A DNA stretch of 59,991 nt from DATKZS01 sp035527835 [NCBI: bacterium]. GTDB lineage: Bacteria; RBG-13-61-14. The position numbers and the translations under genes were made by a program. The stretch is from NCBI GenBank assembly GCA_035527835.1, contig DATKZS010000235.1, positions 1 to 59,991 of the forward strand. Direction: 5' to 3'. Positions 1 to 6,407 of the stretch are shown here, piece after piece (the stretch's first letter is position 1; each line of letters starts with the position of its first letter). The notes beneath the pieces were generated by a model that was not told the origin of the DNA, did no database searches, and was given only the letters and a program-made list of their open reading frames with translations.

Positions 1-2
1 TT

Positions 3-110
3 GCGCGGGACAAGAGTGTCCCACCTACCTCGGATGGTAGGCCCGACACTCTTGTCGGGCCAGAGGCAGGGGACAGGTCAGACGCGCGGGACAGGAGTGT
101 CCCACCTACC
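3..110. repeat. GACACTCYTGTC palindromic repeat block, in frame with the methylase
   Basis: Three repeat arms in a row: GCGGGACAAGAGTGTCCC with CACCTACC at 3-29, GGTAGGCCCGACACTCTTGT onward at 36-61, and another GCGGGACAGGAGTGTCCC arm at 84-110. The core is the palindrome GACACTCTTGTC or GACAGGAGTGTC. The block is open in the methylase frame and would encode peptides such as RDKSVPPT and GRPDTLVGP. Other copies occur at 267-386, 2975-3028, 3173-3232, 3251-3313, 49428-49456 (variant) and 50385-50441. Confidence 0.85.
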
Positions 111-1940
111 ATGAAGCCAAAGGACGTTGCCAAGATAAAAATCCTCGACCCCGCCTGCGGCTCCGGATCATTCCTCCTTCGGGCCTACCAGAAATTTTTG
201 GACTGGCACAAGGAGTATTACGTCAAGGACGGGACGGAGAAGCACAAGAAGGAAATTTATCAGATCGGTAGGCCCGACACTCCTGTCGGGCCAGTGGCGC
301 GGGACAGGAGTGTCCCGCCTACCTCGGAGGGTAGGCCCGACACTCCTGTCGGGCCAGTGGCGCGGGACAAGAGTGTCCCGCCTACCGGCGACTGGCGCCT
401 CACCAGCGCCGAGAGAAAGCGCATCCTCATCAACAACATCTTCGGAGTGGACATAGACCCCCAGGCCGTCGAGGTAACAAAGCTCTCCCTGCTCCTCAAG
501 GTCCTCGAAGGCGAGAGTGAGGAGAGCCTCAAACAGATGAAGCTCATCTACAAGGAGCGAGCCCTCCCCGACCTCGCATCCAACATCAAATGCGGAAACT
601 CCCTCATTGCCTTCGACTTCTACTCCGGCGAGCAAATGGATATGTTCGACGAAGAACAGAGGTACAGGATCAACGCCTTCGACTGGGTAAAGGAGTTCCC
701 CGAAATATTCCGTAGTGCTACCGTCCCGGAGGCATCTTCCAAAGAAAGCCGGCAAGTTGCCGGCGCTACTTCCGGAGGCGGCTTCGACGTCGTGATCGGA
801 AACCCGCCGTATATTCCCATTGAAAGCATGTCTACCAGCGAAAAGGAATATTATCAACTGCATTTCAAGGAGCTTGAACGGAAATATGATTCATCCATTA
901 TCTTCCTTTTGGCGGGATTGAATAAGTTGAAAACAAACGGGCTGTTGGGCTTTATCTCATCTATTACCTGGCAAACAGGAGAGAATTATACTAAATTAAG
1001 AAAACGGCTGATTGAATCAGCAGGCATACATCAGATTGTGAATTTACCTTTCAATGTTTTTGATCAGGCTTATGTTGACACCGGCATCTACATTCTTTCT
1101 CGGGAACCGAATGATGAATATAAAATCTTCAATTATCCCAAGAAAACCAGCATTGCCGGTTTTGGCGATATCAATTGGAGATTCATTCCATTGCGATTGA
1201 TTGATCCCCCGCATTACAAAATAATTCTCAACTCCACCGCTTACGATATTCTAAGACGAGTAGTAAAGAATCGCAATGTTACCACTTTAGGAGAAATCAC
1301 CATTTCTACGCAGGGACTTTCGGGAGGTCGTTTTCTGTCCGCCAAAGAAATAAAGAATCCAGAGCCAATGACTTTTCTTGGAAAAGGGCAGGTATATCGC
1401 TATCAGTTCATGATCGAAAAGACCTCGCAAGTTGATATGAGCGACAAACGCTCATTGAAGAAGTTTTATAAAAAAGGCGTGAAACTCCTCGTCCGAAGGG
1501 TAATCAATCGACAAGATCGATTAATGGTCGGAATTACGGATAAGGAAATGGTATTCAAGAAGGATGTAAACCCTTTCATTGTGAAAGACACGAAATGGAA
1601 TCCGCTTTATCTGCTCGGAATATTAAATAGCAGGCTAATCTCATATCTCTACATTAATACTTCTTCAATCGCAACCAAAGATGATTTCCGGCAGACTACT
1701 CTAGCTGAATTGCGCCGCCTTCCTATTCCAATTGTAGAAAATGATAAAAAGCAGAAGATCAGCAAGCTGGCTGAAAACATGCTGGAATTAAGGAATCGTG
1801 AAGGAGAATTGAAAAGCCCCCATGAAAAGGACCTCTTAACTCGCCAGATCGCAGCCACTGATTCAGAGATTGATAGGCTGGTGTATGAGTTGTATGGGTT
1901 GACGGAGGAGGAAATCAACATTGTGGAAGCCATTGAGTAG
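3..1940 (+). CDS. DNA adenine methyltransferase, Eco57I/TaqI-like type, 5' end outside window
   Basis: Class I N6-adenine DNA methyltransferase of the Eco57I/TaqI-like group, as found in type IIG or BREX-like systems. The frame is open to the left edge, so the ATG at 111 is probably internal and the N-terminal part, which could carry a nuclease domain, is missing. Numbered from that ATG: SAM motif I DPACGSGSF near residues 14-22, the acidic VDIDPQAVE motif near 114-122, the catalytic NPPY at 231-234 and a TaqI-like specificity region behind it. The tail, rich in Lys/Glu and ending in a DSEIDRLVYELYGLTEEE-type segment, is typical of the family. Three repeat blocks lie in frame: 3-110, 267-386 and 712-769. 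Sequence up to about 810 is GC-rich, whereas 830-1940 is clearly AT-richer, suggesting a mosaic or transferred gene. The methylase assignment is firm; the subtype is inferred. Confidence 0.9.
   Translation, partial: ARDKSVPPTSDGRPDTLVGPEAGDRSDARDRSVPPTMKPKDVAKIKILDPACGSGSFLLRAYQKFLDWHKEYYVKDGTEKHKKEIYQIGRPDTPVGPVARDRSVPPTSEGRPDTPVGPVARDKSVPPTGDWRLTSAERKRILINNIFGVDIDPQAVEVTKLSLLLKVLEGESEESLKQMKLIYKERALPDLASNIKCGNSLIAFDFYSGEQMDMFDEEQRYRINAFDWVKEFPEIFRSATVPEASSKESRQVAGATSGGGFDVVIGNPPYIPIESMSTSEKEYYQLHFKELERKYDSSIIFLLAGLNKLKTNGLLGFISSITWQTGENYTKLRKRLIESAGIHQIVNLPFNVFDQAYVDTGIYILSREPNDEYKIFNYPKKTSIAGFGDINWRFIPLRLIDPPHYKIILNSTAYDILRRVVKNRNVTTLGEITISTQGLSGGRFLSAKEIKNPEPMTFLGKGQVYRYQFMIEKTSQVDMSDKRSLKKFYKKGVKLLVRRVINRQDRLMVGITDKEMVFKKDVNPFIVKDTKWNPLYLLGILNSRLISYLYINTSSIATKDDFRQTTLAELRRLPIPIVENDKKQKISKLAENMLELRNREGELKSPHEKDLLTRQIAATDSEIDRLVYELYGLTEEEINIVEAIE
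267..386. repeat. 120-nt in-frame palindromic insertion in the methylase
   Basis: Two tandem copies of the GGTAGGCCCGACACTCCTGT / GCGGGACAGGAGTGTCCC element. The length is exactly 40 codons, without a stop, giving a duplicated GRPDTPVGPVARD-(R/K)SVPPT peptide. Removing 267-386 joins KEIYQI to GDWRLTSAERKR, which reads as a normal methylase linker before the acidic VDIDP motif. This supports a clean insertion that keeps the frame. Confidence 0.88.
712..769. repeat. GTAGYGC...GCGCTAC element inside the methylase
   Basis: A second, unrelated repeat family in the same gene. It begins GTAGTGCTACC and ends GCCGGCAAGTTGCCGGCGCTAC-like, with matching outer GTAGYGC/GCGCTAC arms and an inner GCCGGCAA-TTGCCGGC palindrome. 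It encodes about 20 residues (SATVPEASSKESRQVAGATS) between FPEIF and GGFDVVIGNPPY. Family members lie between genes at 3841-3871 and 44650-44700. Confidence 0.75.
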
Positions 1941-1951
1941 TGAGGGAAACT

Positions 1952-2740
1952 ATGGATAACAACGACTATCTGAAAAACCCGTGGCTATGGCAGGCATCTA
2001 GCGCTCCAATGCTCGCCGAAAAGAAACCGGAGGAACTCTTTGATCCCGCTTTTGCCCAACGATATAAACGCCTTCACGAGAATCTTTTTGAGCGTATTAC
2101 ACGTGCCCATAACACGCTTTGCGCTATTGAGAAAATCGAGCAATTTATTAATCAGGCAAGCCGTTTCGTTGAAATGGAATTTTGGCTGATGGTGTCCAAT
2201 AATTACGTTGATATACTCATTGTGTGGATGAATGGACTTCTTGAGACAGGGGGGGATGTACACAGCCTGACCTCTTTTCATGATGAGATAATGAAAAGTG
2301 AATGGATATGTGATGATAAGAAACAAGTGTTGAAAAAATATTTACGAGATCTTAATATTGATGCCAAATCTTTAGAGAAGAGGGTGGGAGAATTCCGTAA
2401 TAATTTCATTGCTCATACACTGATTAACAAAAAAACATGTGGTCCTCTAAAGCCATCAAAAGGAGTCAGTCTAGACGAACTCAGGAAAATATTTAATCAG
2501 ATTCACTCACAATTTGGAGCACTCTCATTCGGATCAACTTATTCTACTCTCTCGGTCGATATGATGCCCGGCAAGTATAACTGCCTTGATATGGTTATAA
2601 ATTCAGTTCTAAAAGATAACTATTTCCTCAATCAGCCTGAAAACAATAAATCTTGGCCATTAATCAAAACAACTCTTGATTCTGAAACAATTCAGAACAT
2701 GAACAAATTGCGAAAGCGAATCGGGTTGCCTGAGGCATAA
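1952..2740 (+). CDS. Uncharacterised protein, possibly HEPN (AbiU2-like)
   Basis: A 262-residue, mostly helical soluble protein without signal peptide. The best-defined motif is RNNFIAH at residues 149-155, matching the R-x(4-6)-H signature of HEPN RNases. The helical lead-up and its position behind a modification methylase fit AbiU2-like HEPN proteins. The ATG at 1952, preceded by GAGGGAAACT, is preferred to the GTG at 1940 that overlaps the methylase stop. The spacing implies one operon with the methylase. The gene is AT-rich like the 3' half of the methylase and unlike the rest of the window, which suggests joint acquisition. The HEPN call is inference from one motif and context; it could be an unrelated restriction accessory protein. 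Confidence 0.55.
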   Translation: MDNNDYLKNPWLWQASSAPMLAEKKPEELFDPAFAQRYKRLHENLFERITRAHNTLCAIEKIEQFINQASRFVEMEFWLMVSNNYVDILIVWMNGLLETGGDVHSLTSFHDEIMKSEWICDDKKQVLKKYLRDLNIDAKSLEKRVGEFRNNFIAHTLINKKTCGPLKPSKGVSLDELRKIFNQIHSQFGALSFGSTYSTLSVDMMPGKYNCLDMVINSVLKDNYFLNQPENNKSWPLIKTTLDSETIQNMNKLRKRIGLPEA

Positions 2741-3373
2741 TCGTAGGTTCTTGTATCGGGGTATTAAAAGTCAGGTCTTGAGTTGAGGGGTTAATTTCAG
2801 CGCTGAAAGCGCTAGCTTCGTTAACCCAGGGCGGAAGCCCTGGGAGCGGGGCGGGTCGTCGGCTCTTTAGCGCTGAAGGCGCGGCCTGACATTGTCTTAG
2901 GCCGCTCCTGTAGAGCTTGATGGTTATCTGCGATTCTCTCCCCGGGCTTCCGCCCAGTCCTGAAAATGATGGATGGCGGGGACACTCTTGTCCCCGAACT
3001 TCAAGCCGACAAGAGTGTCGGCCCCACCACCCCGGCGGGGCTTAAGAGGCTTGGGCAACTGGCCTTCTCCATAATCCATAAGGACCTGAAAGGCCCTGAA
3101 TTCCGGACCCTCTTTTCTCCTCGAATTACCGGTGAGATCATTTTGCCGAAAGGGAGGGGAGGGTATTGGCCTGGCGGTAGGCCCGACACTCTTGTCGGGC
3201 CGGGGGCCGGGGACAGGAGTGTCCCCGCCACCTTGTTGATGGGGCTGAGGGCGCGGGACAGCAACCTGCGCGCCAAAGCCGCTTCGGCGGCGGAGCGGAG
3301 TGTCCCCGGCGCCATTGCTTGGGATAGGAGGCGGTGGTAGGATAGGTTGTGACGGAATGACGGGAGGTTTAAG
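2741..3373. repeat. Repeat-rich intergenic region without a credible gene
   Basis: This 633-nt stretch holds stacked palindromes. At 2796-2815 there is a CAGCGCTGAAAGCGCTAG hairpin, and at 2820-2845 CCAGGGCGGAAGCCCTGG. GACACTCTTGTC elements lie at 2975-3028 and 3173-3232, and a degraded mixed copy at 3251-3313 includes GCCGCTTCGGCGGC. Open frames here are made of repeat peptides and are not convincing genes. Confidence 0.8.
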
Positions 3374-3601
3374 ATGCACGGGACGGACGAGATCATCCGG
3401 GAGGCGGAGGCATTGCCGGCCGAAGAGCGGGCGCGGGTGGTGGATTCATTACTTCGGACCTTGAACGCTCTGAACCCGGAGATTGACCGGGCGTGGTCCG
3501 AGGTGGCGGCGCGAAGGCTTGAGGAGTTGCGTTCGGGCGCGGCGGCCGCAGTCCCCGGCGATGAGGTGCTTGCCCGGATCAAGGCGCGTTTCAAGAAATG
3601 A
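3374..3601 (+). CDS. Addiction-module antitoxin, RelB/TIGR02574-like
   Basis: A 75-residue, highly charged helical protein starting MHGTDEIIREAEALPAEERA. It matches the small 'addiction module component' antitoxins that precede ParE/RelE toxins: an N-terminal LPxEERxxVxxxLL helix, a central WxxEVxxRxxE segment (here WSEVAARRLEEL) and a C-terminal GDEVLARIKAR tail that would wrap the toxin. GGGAGG seven bases upstream supports the ATG. The stop overlaps the ATG of a damaged toxin gene at 3598. In an intact module the antitoxin would repress its own promoter and neutralise the toxin; here the partner is broken, so it is probably a relic. Confidence 0.8.
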   Translation: MHGTDEIIREAEALPAEERARVVDSLLRTLNALNPEIDRAWSEVAARRLEELRSGAAAAVPGDEVLARIKARFKK

Positions 3602-3793
3602 GACTGGCTTTTCACTCCAAGCAATATCCTGTCTTATCCTCTGGCCTGGCCCCTTTTGGAAAACGGCGTTCGCCGCTGCCTGGTCAATCGTTTCCCTTAC
3701 GGCATTATCTATAGTCCCGAGCCCGAGGGCATCTTCATCCTCGCGGTCATGCACCTCAGCCGGCACCCCGATTCCTGGAAAACAAGACGTTAG
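3598..3793 (+). pseudogene. Degraded ParE/RelE-family toxin
   Basis: The start, ATG AGA CTG GCT TTT CAC (MRLAFH), is the usual ParE N-terminus and overlaps the antitoxin stop. The reading frame then fails: frame 1 reaches a stop after about 40 codons, while the conserved C-terminal half lies one frame over, from about 3656 to the TAG at 3791. That part reads as ENGVRRCLVNRFPYGIIY followed by FILAVMHLSRHPDSWKTR, a clear ParE end. Only about 65 codons separate start and stop, against the usual 95-100, so an internal deletion of about 35 codons and a frame change have both occurred. Confidence 0.8.
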
Positions 3794-3840
3794 CGCCAGC
3801 GCCCCTTTGGAGTGTCGCAGCTCGCGGCCCGTCAACATCC

Positions 3841-3871
3841 GTAGAGAGTGCCGGCGGGCCGCCGGCGCTAC
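3841..3871. repeat. GTAG...GCGCTAC palindrome
   Basis: GTAGAGAGTGCCGGC followed by GGGCC and GCCGGCGCTAC forms a compact hairpin. It ends just before the stop codon of the minus-strand ROK gene and could act as its 3' stem-loop. It belongs to the same family as 712-769 and 44650-44700. Confidence 0.7.
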
Positions 3872-3873
3872 GG

Positions 3874-4824
3874 TCAGTGCATGTCCACCAGTGCCGCGGC
3901 GCCCATGGCGACGGCGTCGTCGCCGAGGGCGGATTTGAGGAGGGAGACGTGCTGGGTGGAGAGGGTGACGGCGCGGGTGTTGAGGCCTTGCTGGATGGTT
4001 TTGAGGAGTCCGGGGTTTCCTTCGAGAACGCCGCCGCCGATGACGAGGCGGTCGGGGTTTAAGAGGGAGACGAGGTTGGCGCAGAGGGTGGCGAGCGATT
4101 CCTCGGCGTCCTTCCAGATGGTTTTGGCGACGCGGTCGCCGGCCTTGGCGGCGAGGCGGATGATGCGGGTGTTGATTTTGGAGAGGTCGTTAGAGGCGAG
4201 CTTGAGGGTTATGGGGCTCAGGCCGGACTTGGCGGCCTTGCGCATACGCCGCTCCATGGGCATTCCACCGCCGTAGGCCTCGAAGCAGCCCTTCTTGCCG
4301 CAGTCGCATTTAAGTCCGTTGACGCGAAAGATCATGTGTCCGACCTCGCCGGCGGTGCCGGTGCCGCCCTCGACCAGGAGGCCGTGGGAGACGAGTCCGC
4401 CGCCGATTCCGGAGCCGATGAAAACGGCGGCCATCTCGGTGCAGCCGCGGCCGGCGCCGTAAACGAACTCTCCCCAGGCGGCGGCGTTGACGTCGTTGGC
4501 CATGTACACGGGACAGCCGATGGCCTTTTCGAGGAGGCTTTTGAAGGGAACGTTGTACCAATGGAGGTTGGGCGAGACGTCAATGAGTCCGGTGCGCGGG
4601 TTCTGGAAGCCGCAGATTCCGACGGCGACGGCCTGGACCTGGGGCCGCTTGACGTTGTTTTTCCGGAGGAGGTTGACGATCTCGGCGGCGGCGCGGGCGA
4701 CGATGGGCGCGGGGTCGGCGTCGGAGTCGGTGGGAATTTTGGAGCGGGCGATGATCTCTCCTTTTGGGGTGAGCATGAGGATTTTGGTTTTGGTGGCGCC
4801 GATGTCCATGCCGATACGGATCAT
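3874..4824 (-). CDS. ROK-family sugar kinase (glucokinase-like)
   Basis: A 316-residue ROK protein, probably an ATP-dependent hexose kinase such as glucokinase. The N-terminal phosphate-binding motif DIGATKTK is at residues 7-14. GIGGGLVSHGLL and the ROK signature GTAGEVGHM follow. The zinc motif CDCGKKGCFE near residues 173-182 is the CxCGxxGCxE form typical of active ROK kinases, and a second glycine-rich ATP loop (VIGGGV) lies near the C-terminus. No N-terminal DNA-binding domain is present, so it is an enzyme rather than a repressor. AAGGAGTG seven bases before the ATG at 4824 decides the start. It stands alone and its sugar cannot be read from the sequence. Confidence 0.88.
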   Translation of the reverse strand: MIRIGMDIGATKTKILMLTPKGEIIARSKIPTDSDADPAPIVARAAAEIVNLLRKNNVKRPQVQAVAVGICGFQNPRTGLIDVSPNLHWYNVPFKSLLEKAIGCPVYMANDVNAAAWGEFVYGAGRGCTEMAAVFIGSGIGGGLVSHGLLVEGGTGTAGEVGHMIFRVNGLKCDCGKKGCFEAYGGGMPMERRMRKAAKSGLSPITLKLASNDLSKINTRIIRLAAKAGDRVAKTIWKDAEESLATLCANLVSLLNPDRLVIGGGVLEGNPGLLKTIQQGLNTRAVTLSTQHVSLLKSALGDDAVAMGAAALVDMH

Positions 4825-4849
4825 TGAGTTCACTCCTTGAGAATCATTA

Positions 4850-5095
4850 AACAAGAATTATTCAACAAGGATATTCAGGATGTCCAGGATAAGAATTTTT
4901 TATCCTGAATATCCTTGACATCCTTGTTCATTTTTTCCGACGACCCCGCCTATTTCGCCGCCGCGCTTTTAAGAATTATTGAACAAGGATATTCAGGATG
5001 TTAAGGATAAGATTTTAATTATCCTGAATATCCTTGACATCCTTGTTTGATTTTTTCCGACTACCCCGCCTAATTCGCCGCCGCGCCCTTGATGC
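4850..5095. repeat. Tandem duplication carrying AACAAGGATATTCAGGAT inverted repeats
   Basis: Two adjacent units of about 120 nt. Each has an inverted repeat (4864-4928 and 4982-5047) with arms like AACAAGGATATTCAGGATGT and ACATCCTTGTT. Each is followed by TTTTTTCCGACNACCCCGCC and a copy of the 3' end of the DUF502 gene (TTCGCCGCCGCG). The second copy holds the real gene end; the first is a leftover duplicate. A third inverted repeat of this family is at 39322-39383. Confidence 0.85.
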
Positions 5096-5804
5096 GGTCA
5101 ATGATGGAGGCGCGGCCGGGCTCGGTGACGTCGTCCTCGTCGGGCAGGACCATGCCTCCGGAGATGATGAACTTGAAGGCCTGGTCCACGCTGATGTCCA
5201 GCTCGATGAACTGGTCGGGCCTGGCCATGACGAGGAATCCGGTGGTCACGTTTGGGGTCGTGGGCACGAAAATATTATACAGCTTTTCGGCGCCGGTCAA
5301 TTTAGCGATGGATGGGTCGGCCTCGCGGGTGATGAACCCGACGGACCAGATGCCTTCCATGGGGAACTGGACCATTACGACCTTGCTGAAGTTTCCCTTG
5401 CCGGAGAAGATGGCTTCGAGGAACTGCTTGAGCCCGGAATAGATGACGCCGACGAGGGGGATTCTGGCGAGGACTCGCTCGCCGACGGCGAGGATCCAGC
5501 GGGTGAATCTGATCTTGGTGAAGAGCCCGACCAGGGCGGTGGCGAAGGCGATGATGATGAGGACGGCGATGAACTCGATGACGTGGACGAGCCGGGTTGC
5601 GGACATGATGCCCCAGTCGGGGATGAAGGTCGAGAGCCATGCGGCGATGCGCTCGTTGTCGAGGGGGAGGAATACGAGCTTTCGGTAGAGCCAATGGAGG
5701 AGCTTGGCGAGGACGTAAATGGTTACGACCACGGGCACGACGACGAGGAGCCCGGAGAAGAAGTTGTCGCGAAAGAGTTTTCTTATTCTTTGGAACCTGC
5801 CCAT
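5070..5804 (-). CDS. DUF502-family inner-membrane protein
   Basis: A 244-residue DUF502 protein of unknown function. It has two strong transmembrane segments near residues 15-37 and 72-97. The family signatures in order are the short loop R(I/V)PLVGVIYSGLKQ, then NIFVPTTPNVTTGF and the Glu-Leu-Asp patch IELDISVDQAFKFIISGG. The ATG at 5804 is chosen over an in-frame TTG two codons earlier. The last codons (GAAAN) lie in the duplicated segment described at 4850-5095. It is minus-strand, and the region between it and the ROK gene is repeat only. Family call firm; function unknown. Confidence 0.88.
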   Translation of the reverse strand: MGRFQRIRKLFRDNFFSGLLVVVPVVVTIYVLAKLLHWLYRKLVFLPLDNERIAAWLSTFIPDWGIMSATRLVHVIEFIAVLIIIAFATALVGLFTKIRFTRWILAVGERVLARIPLVGVIYSGLKQFLEAIFSGKGNFSKVVMVQFPMEGIWSVGFITREADPSIAKLTGAEKLYNIFVPTTPNVTTGFLVMARPDQFIELDISVDQAFKFIISGGMVLPDEDDVTEPGRASIIDRIKGAAAN

Positions 5805-5868
5805 GATCAAGGCCGGCGTGGCCGGTTAATTCAGAGTAACAGGAGGGGGCGGCGGGGTCAAGGAGAAG

Positions 5869-5990
5869 GATGAATTATGAAGGATGAAGGATGAAGTAAG
5901 AGGCGGGAAGCAAGAAGCAAGAATTAAGAATTAAGAGGATAGGGGCGGTTGCGGATCGGCGTGATTTTTTTCTGGCGTGATTTTTTTCGT
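5869..5990. repeat. Short direct repeats upstream of the cobalamin operon
   Basis: GAAGGATGAATTATGAAGGATGAAGGATGAAG and GCAAGAAGCAAGAATTAAGAATTAAG form degenerate direct repeats at about 5869-5935. Two copies of TGGCGTGATTTTTTTC-like sequence follow at about 5958-5989. No gene is visible in this part of the 600-nt gap. Confidence 0.55.
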
Positions 5991-6001
5991 GGATTTTTCT
6001 C

Positions 6002-6030
6002 TTGACAGGGGGAGAAAATGGGGGTAGGCT
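6002..6030 (+). promoter_or_regulatory. Putative sigma-70 promoter of the cobalamin operon
   Basis: A perfect TTGACA -35 box at 6002-6007, a 17-nt spacer and TAGGCT at 6025-6030 as a weak -10. Transcription would begin around 6037, just upstream of the riboswitch aptamer, the expected geometry. The -10 has only three consensus bases. Confidence 0.55.
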
Positions 6031-6047
6031 AAGATTCAACGGACATA

Positions 6048-6218
6048 TCAGCGTTCGGGTGCGTTAAGTTAAAAGGGAAGATGGTGAGAATCCATCGCGG
6101 ACGCGCCACTGTAATCGGCGACGTTCTCTCGATTATGCCACTGGGGCCCAGGCCCTGGGAAGGCCGGGAGATCAGGCCGTAAGTCAGGAAACCTGCCCGA
6201 ACGACTTCACGCCGCTTC
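6048..6218 (+). ncRNA. Cobalamin (B12) riboswitch
   Basis: The aptamer shows the conserved blocks in order: AAAAGGGAAGATGGTGAGAA, the GCCACTGTAA element at 6105-6114, a second GCCACTGGG at 6137-6145, GGGAAGGC, and the B12 box GTCAGGAAACCTGCC at about 6183-6197. Adenosylcobalamin or a related corrinoid is the expected ligand. A terminator follows at 6256-6291 and the downstream genes are B12 transport genes, so it should shut the operon off when B12 is plentiful. Confidence 0.95.
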
Positions 6219-6255
6219 CCCGCGGAAAGGGAAGGATTTGGGAGCGTGGTACTCG

Positions 6256-6291
6256 CCCCCGACCGCAGATGAACGGCCGGGGGATTTTTTT
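6256..6291 (+). terminator. Riboswitch-associated intrinsic terminator
   Basis: CCCCCGACCG, an eight-base loop, CGGCCGGGGG and then ATTTTTTT: a GC-rich stem with a U-tract. It lies about 40 nt after the aptamer and before btuF, so it is the likely expression platform for transcriptional attenuation. Confidence 0.88.
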
Positions 6292-6293
6292 GT

Positions 6294-6369
6294 GGGGCTT
6301 GAGGCTTGAGGCTTGGGGCTTGAGGCTTGGGGCTTTGCTCAAGCCTCAGGCCTCAGGCCTCAAGCCTCC
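6294..6369. repeat. Inverted heptamer array (GGCTTGA / TCAAGCC)
   Basis: Left arm: repeats of GGCTTGA or GGCTTGG. After GGCTTTGCTC the right arm carries the reverse complement, CAAGCCTCAGGCCTCAGGCC. The array can fold into a long imperfect hairpin between the riboswitch terminator and btuF. Related arrays lie at 32096-32212 and 59848-59991. Confidence 0.85.
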
Positions 6370-6407
6370 TCTTAAAAATTTCAGTTACGCCTTTTCGGAT
6401 TGATGAG

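Noticed and set aside
168-863. Minus-strand open frame opposite the methylase
   Set aside because: Its sequence is partly repeat peptide and it lies opposite a gene with clear methylase motifs; no independent domain is visible.
2966-3340. Open frames of about 120-150 residues in the repeat gap
   Set aside because: They are translations of palindromic elements on either strand (SVGPT, DTLVGPGAGD) and contain no conserved domain.
3483-3938. Open frame overlapping the antitoxin and toxin remnant
   Set aside because: It reads the toxin region in the wrong frame; the ParE C-terminus is in another frame.
5034-5873. Long acidic plus-strand frame over the DUF502 gene
   Set aside because: Composition is that of an antisense shadow (repeated GDE-rich residues), whereas the minus strand has the DUF502 motifs.
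6327-6407. Earlier start for btuF
   Set aside because: It would encode heptamer repeat peptide and place the signal peptide core too far in; the ATG at 6408 fits better.
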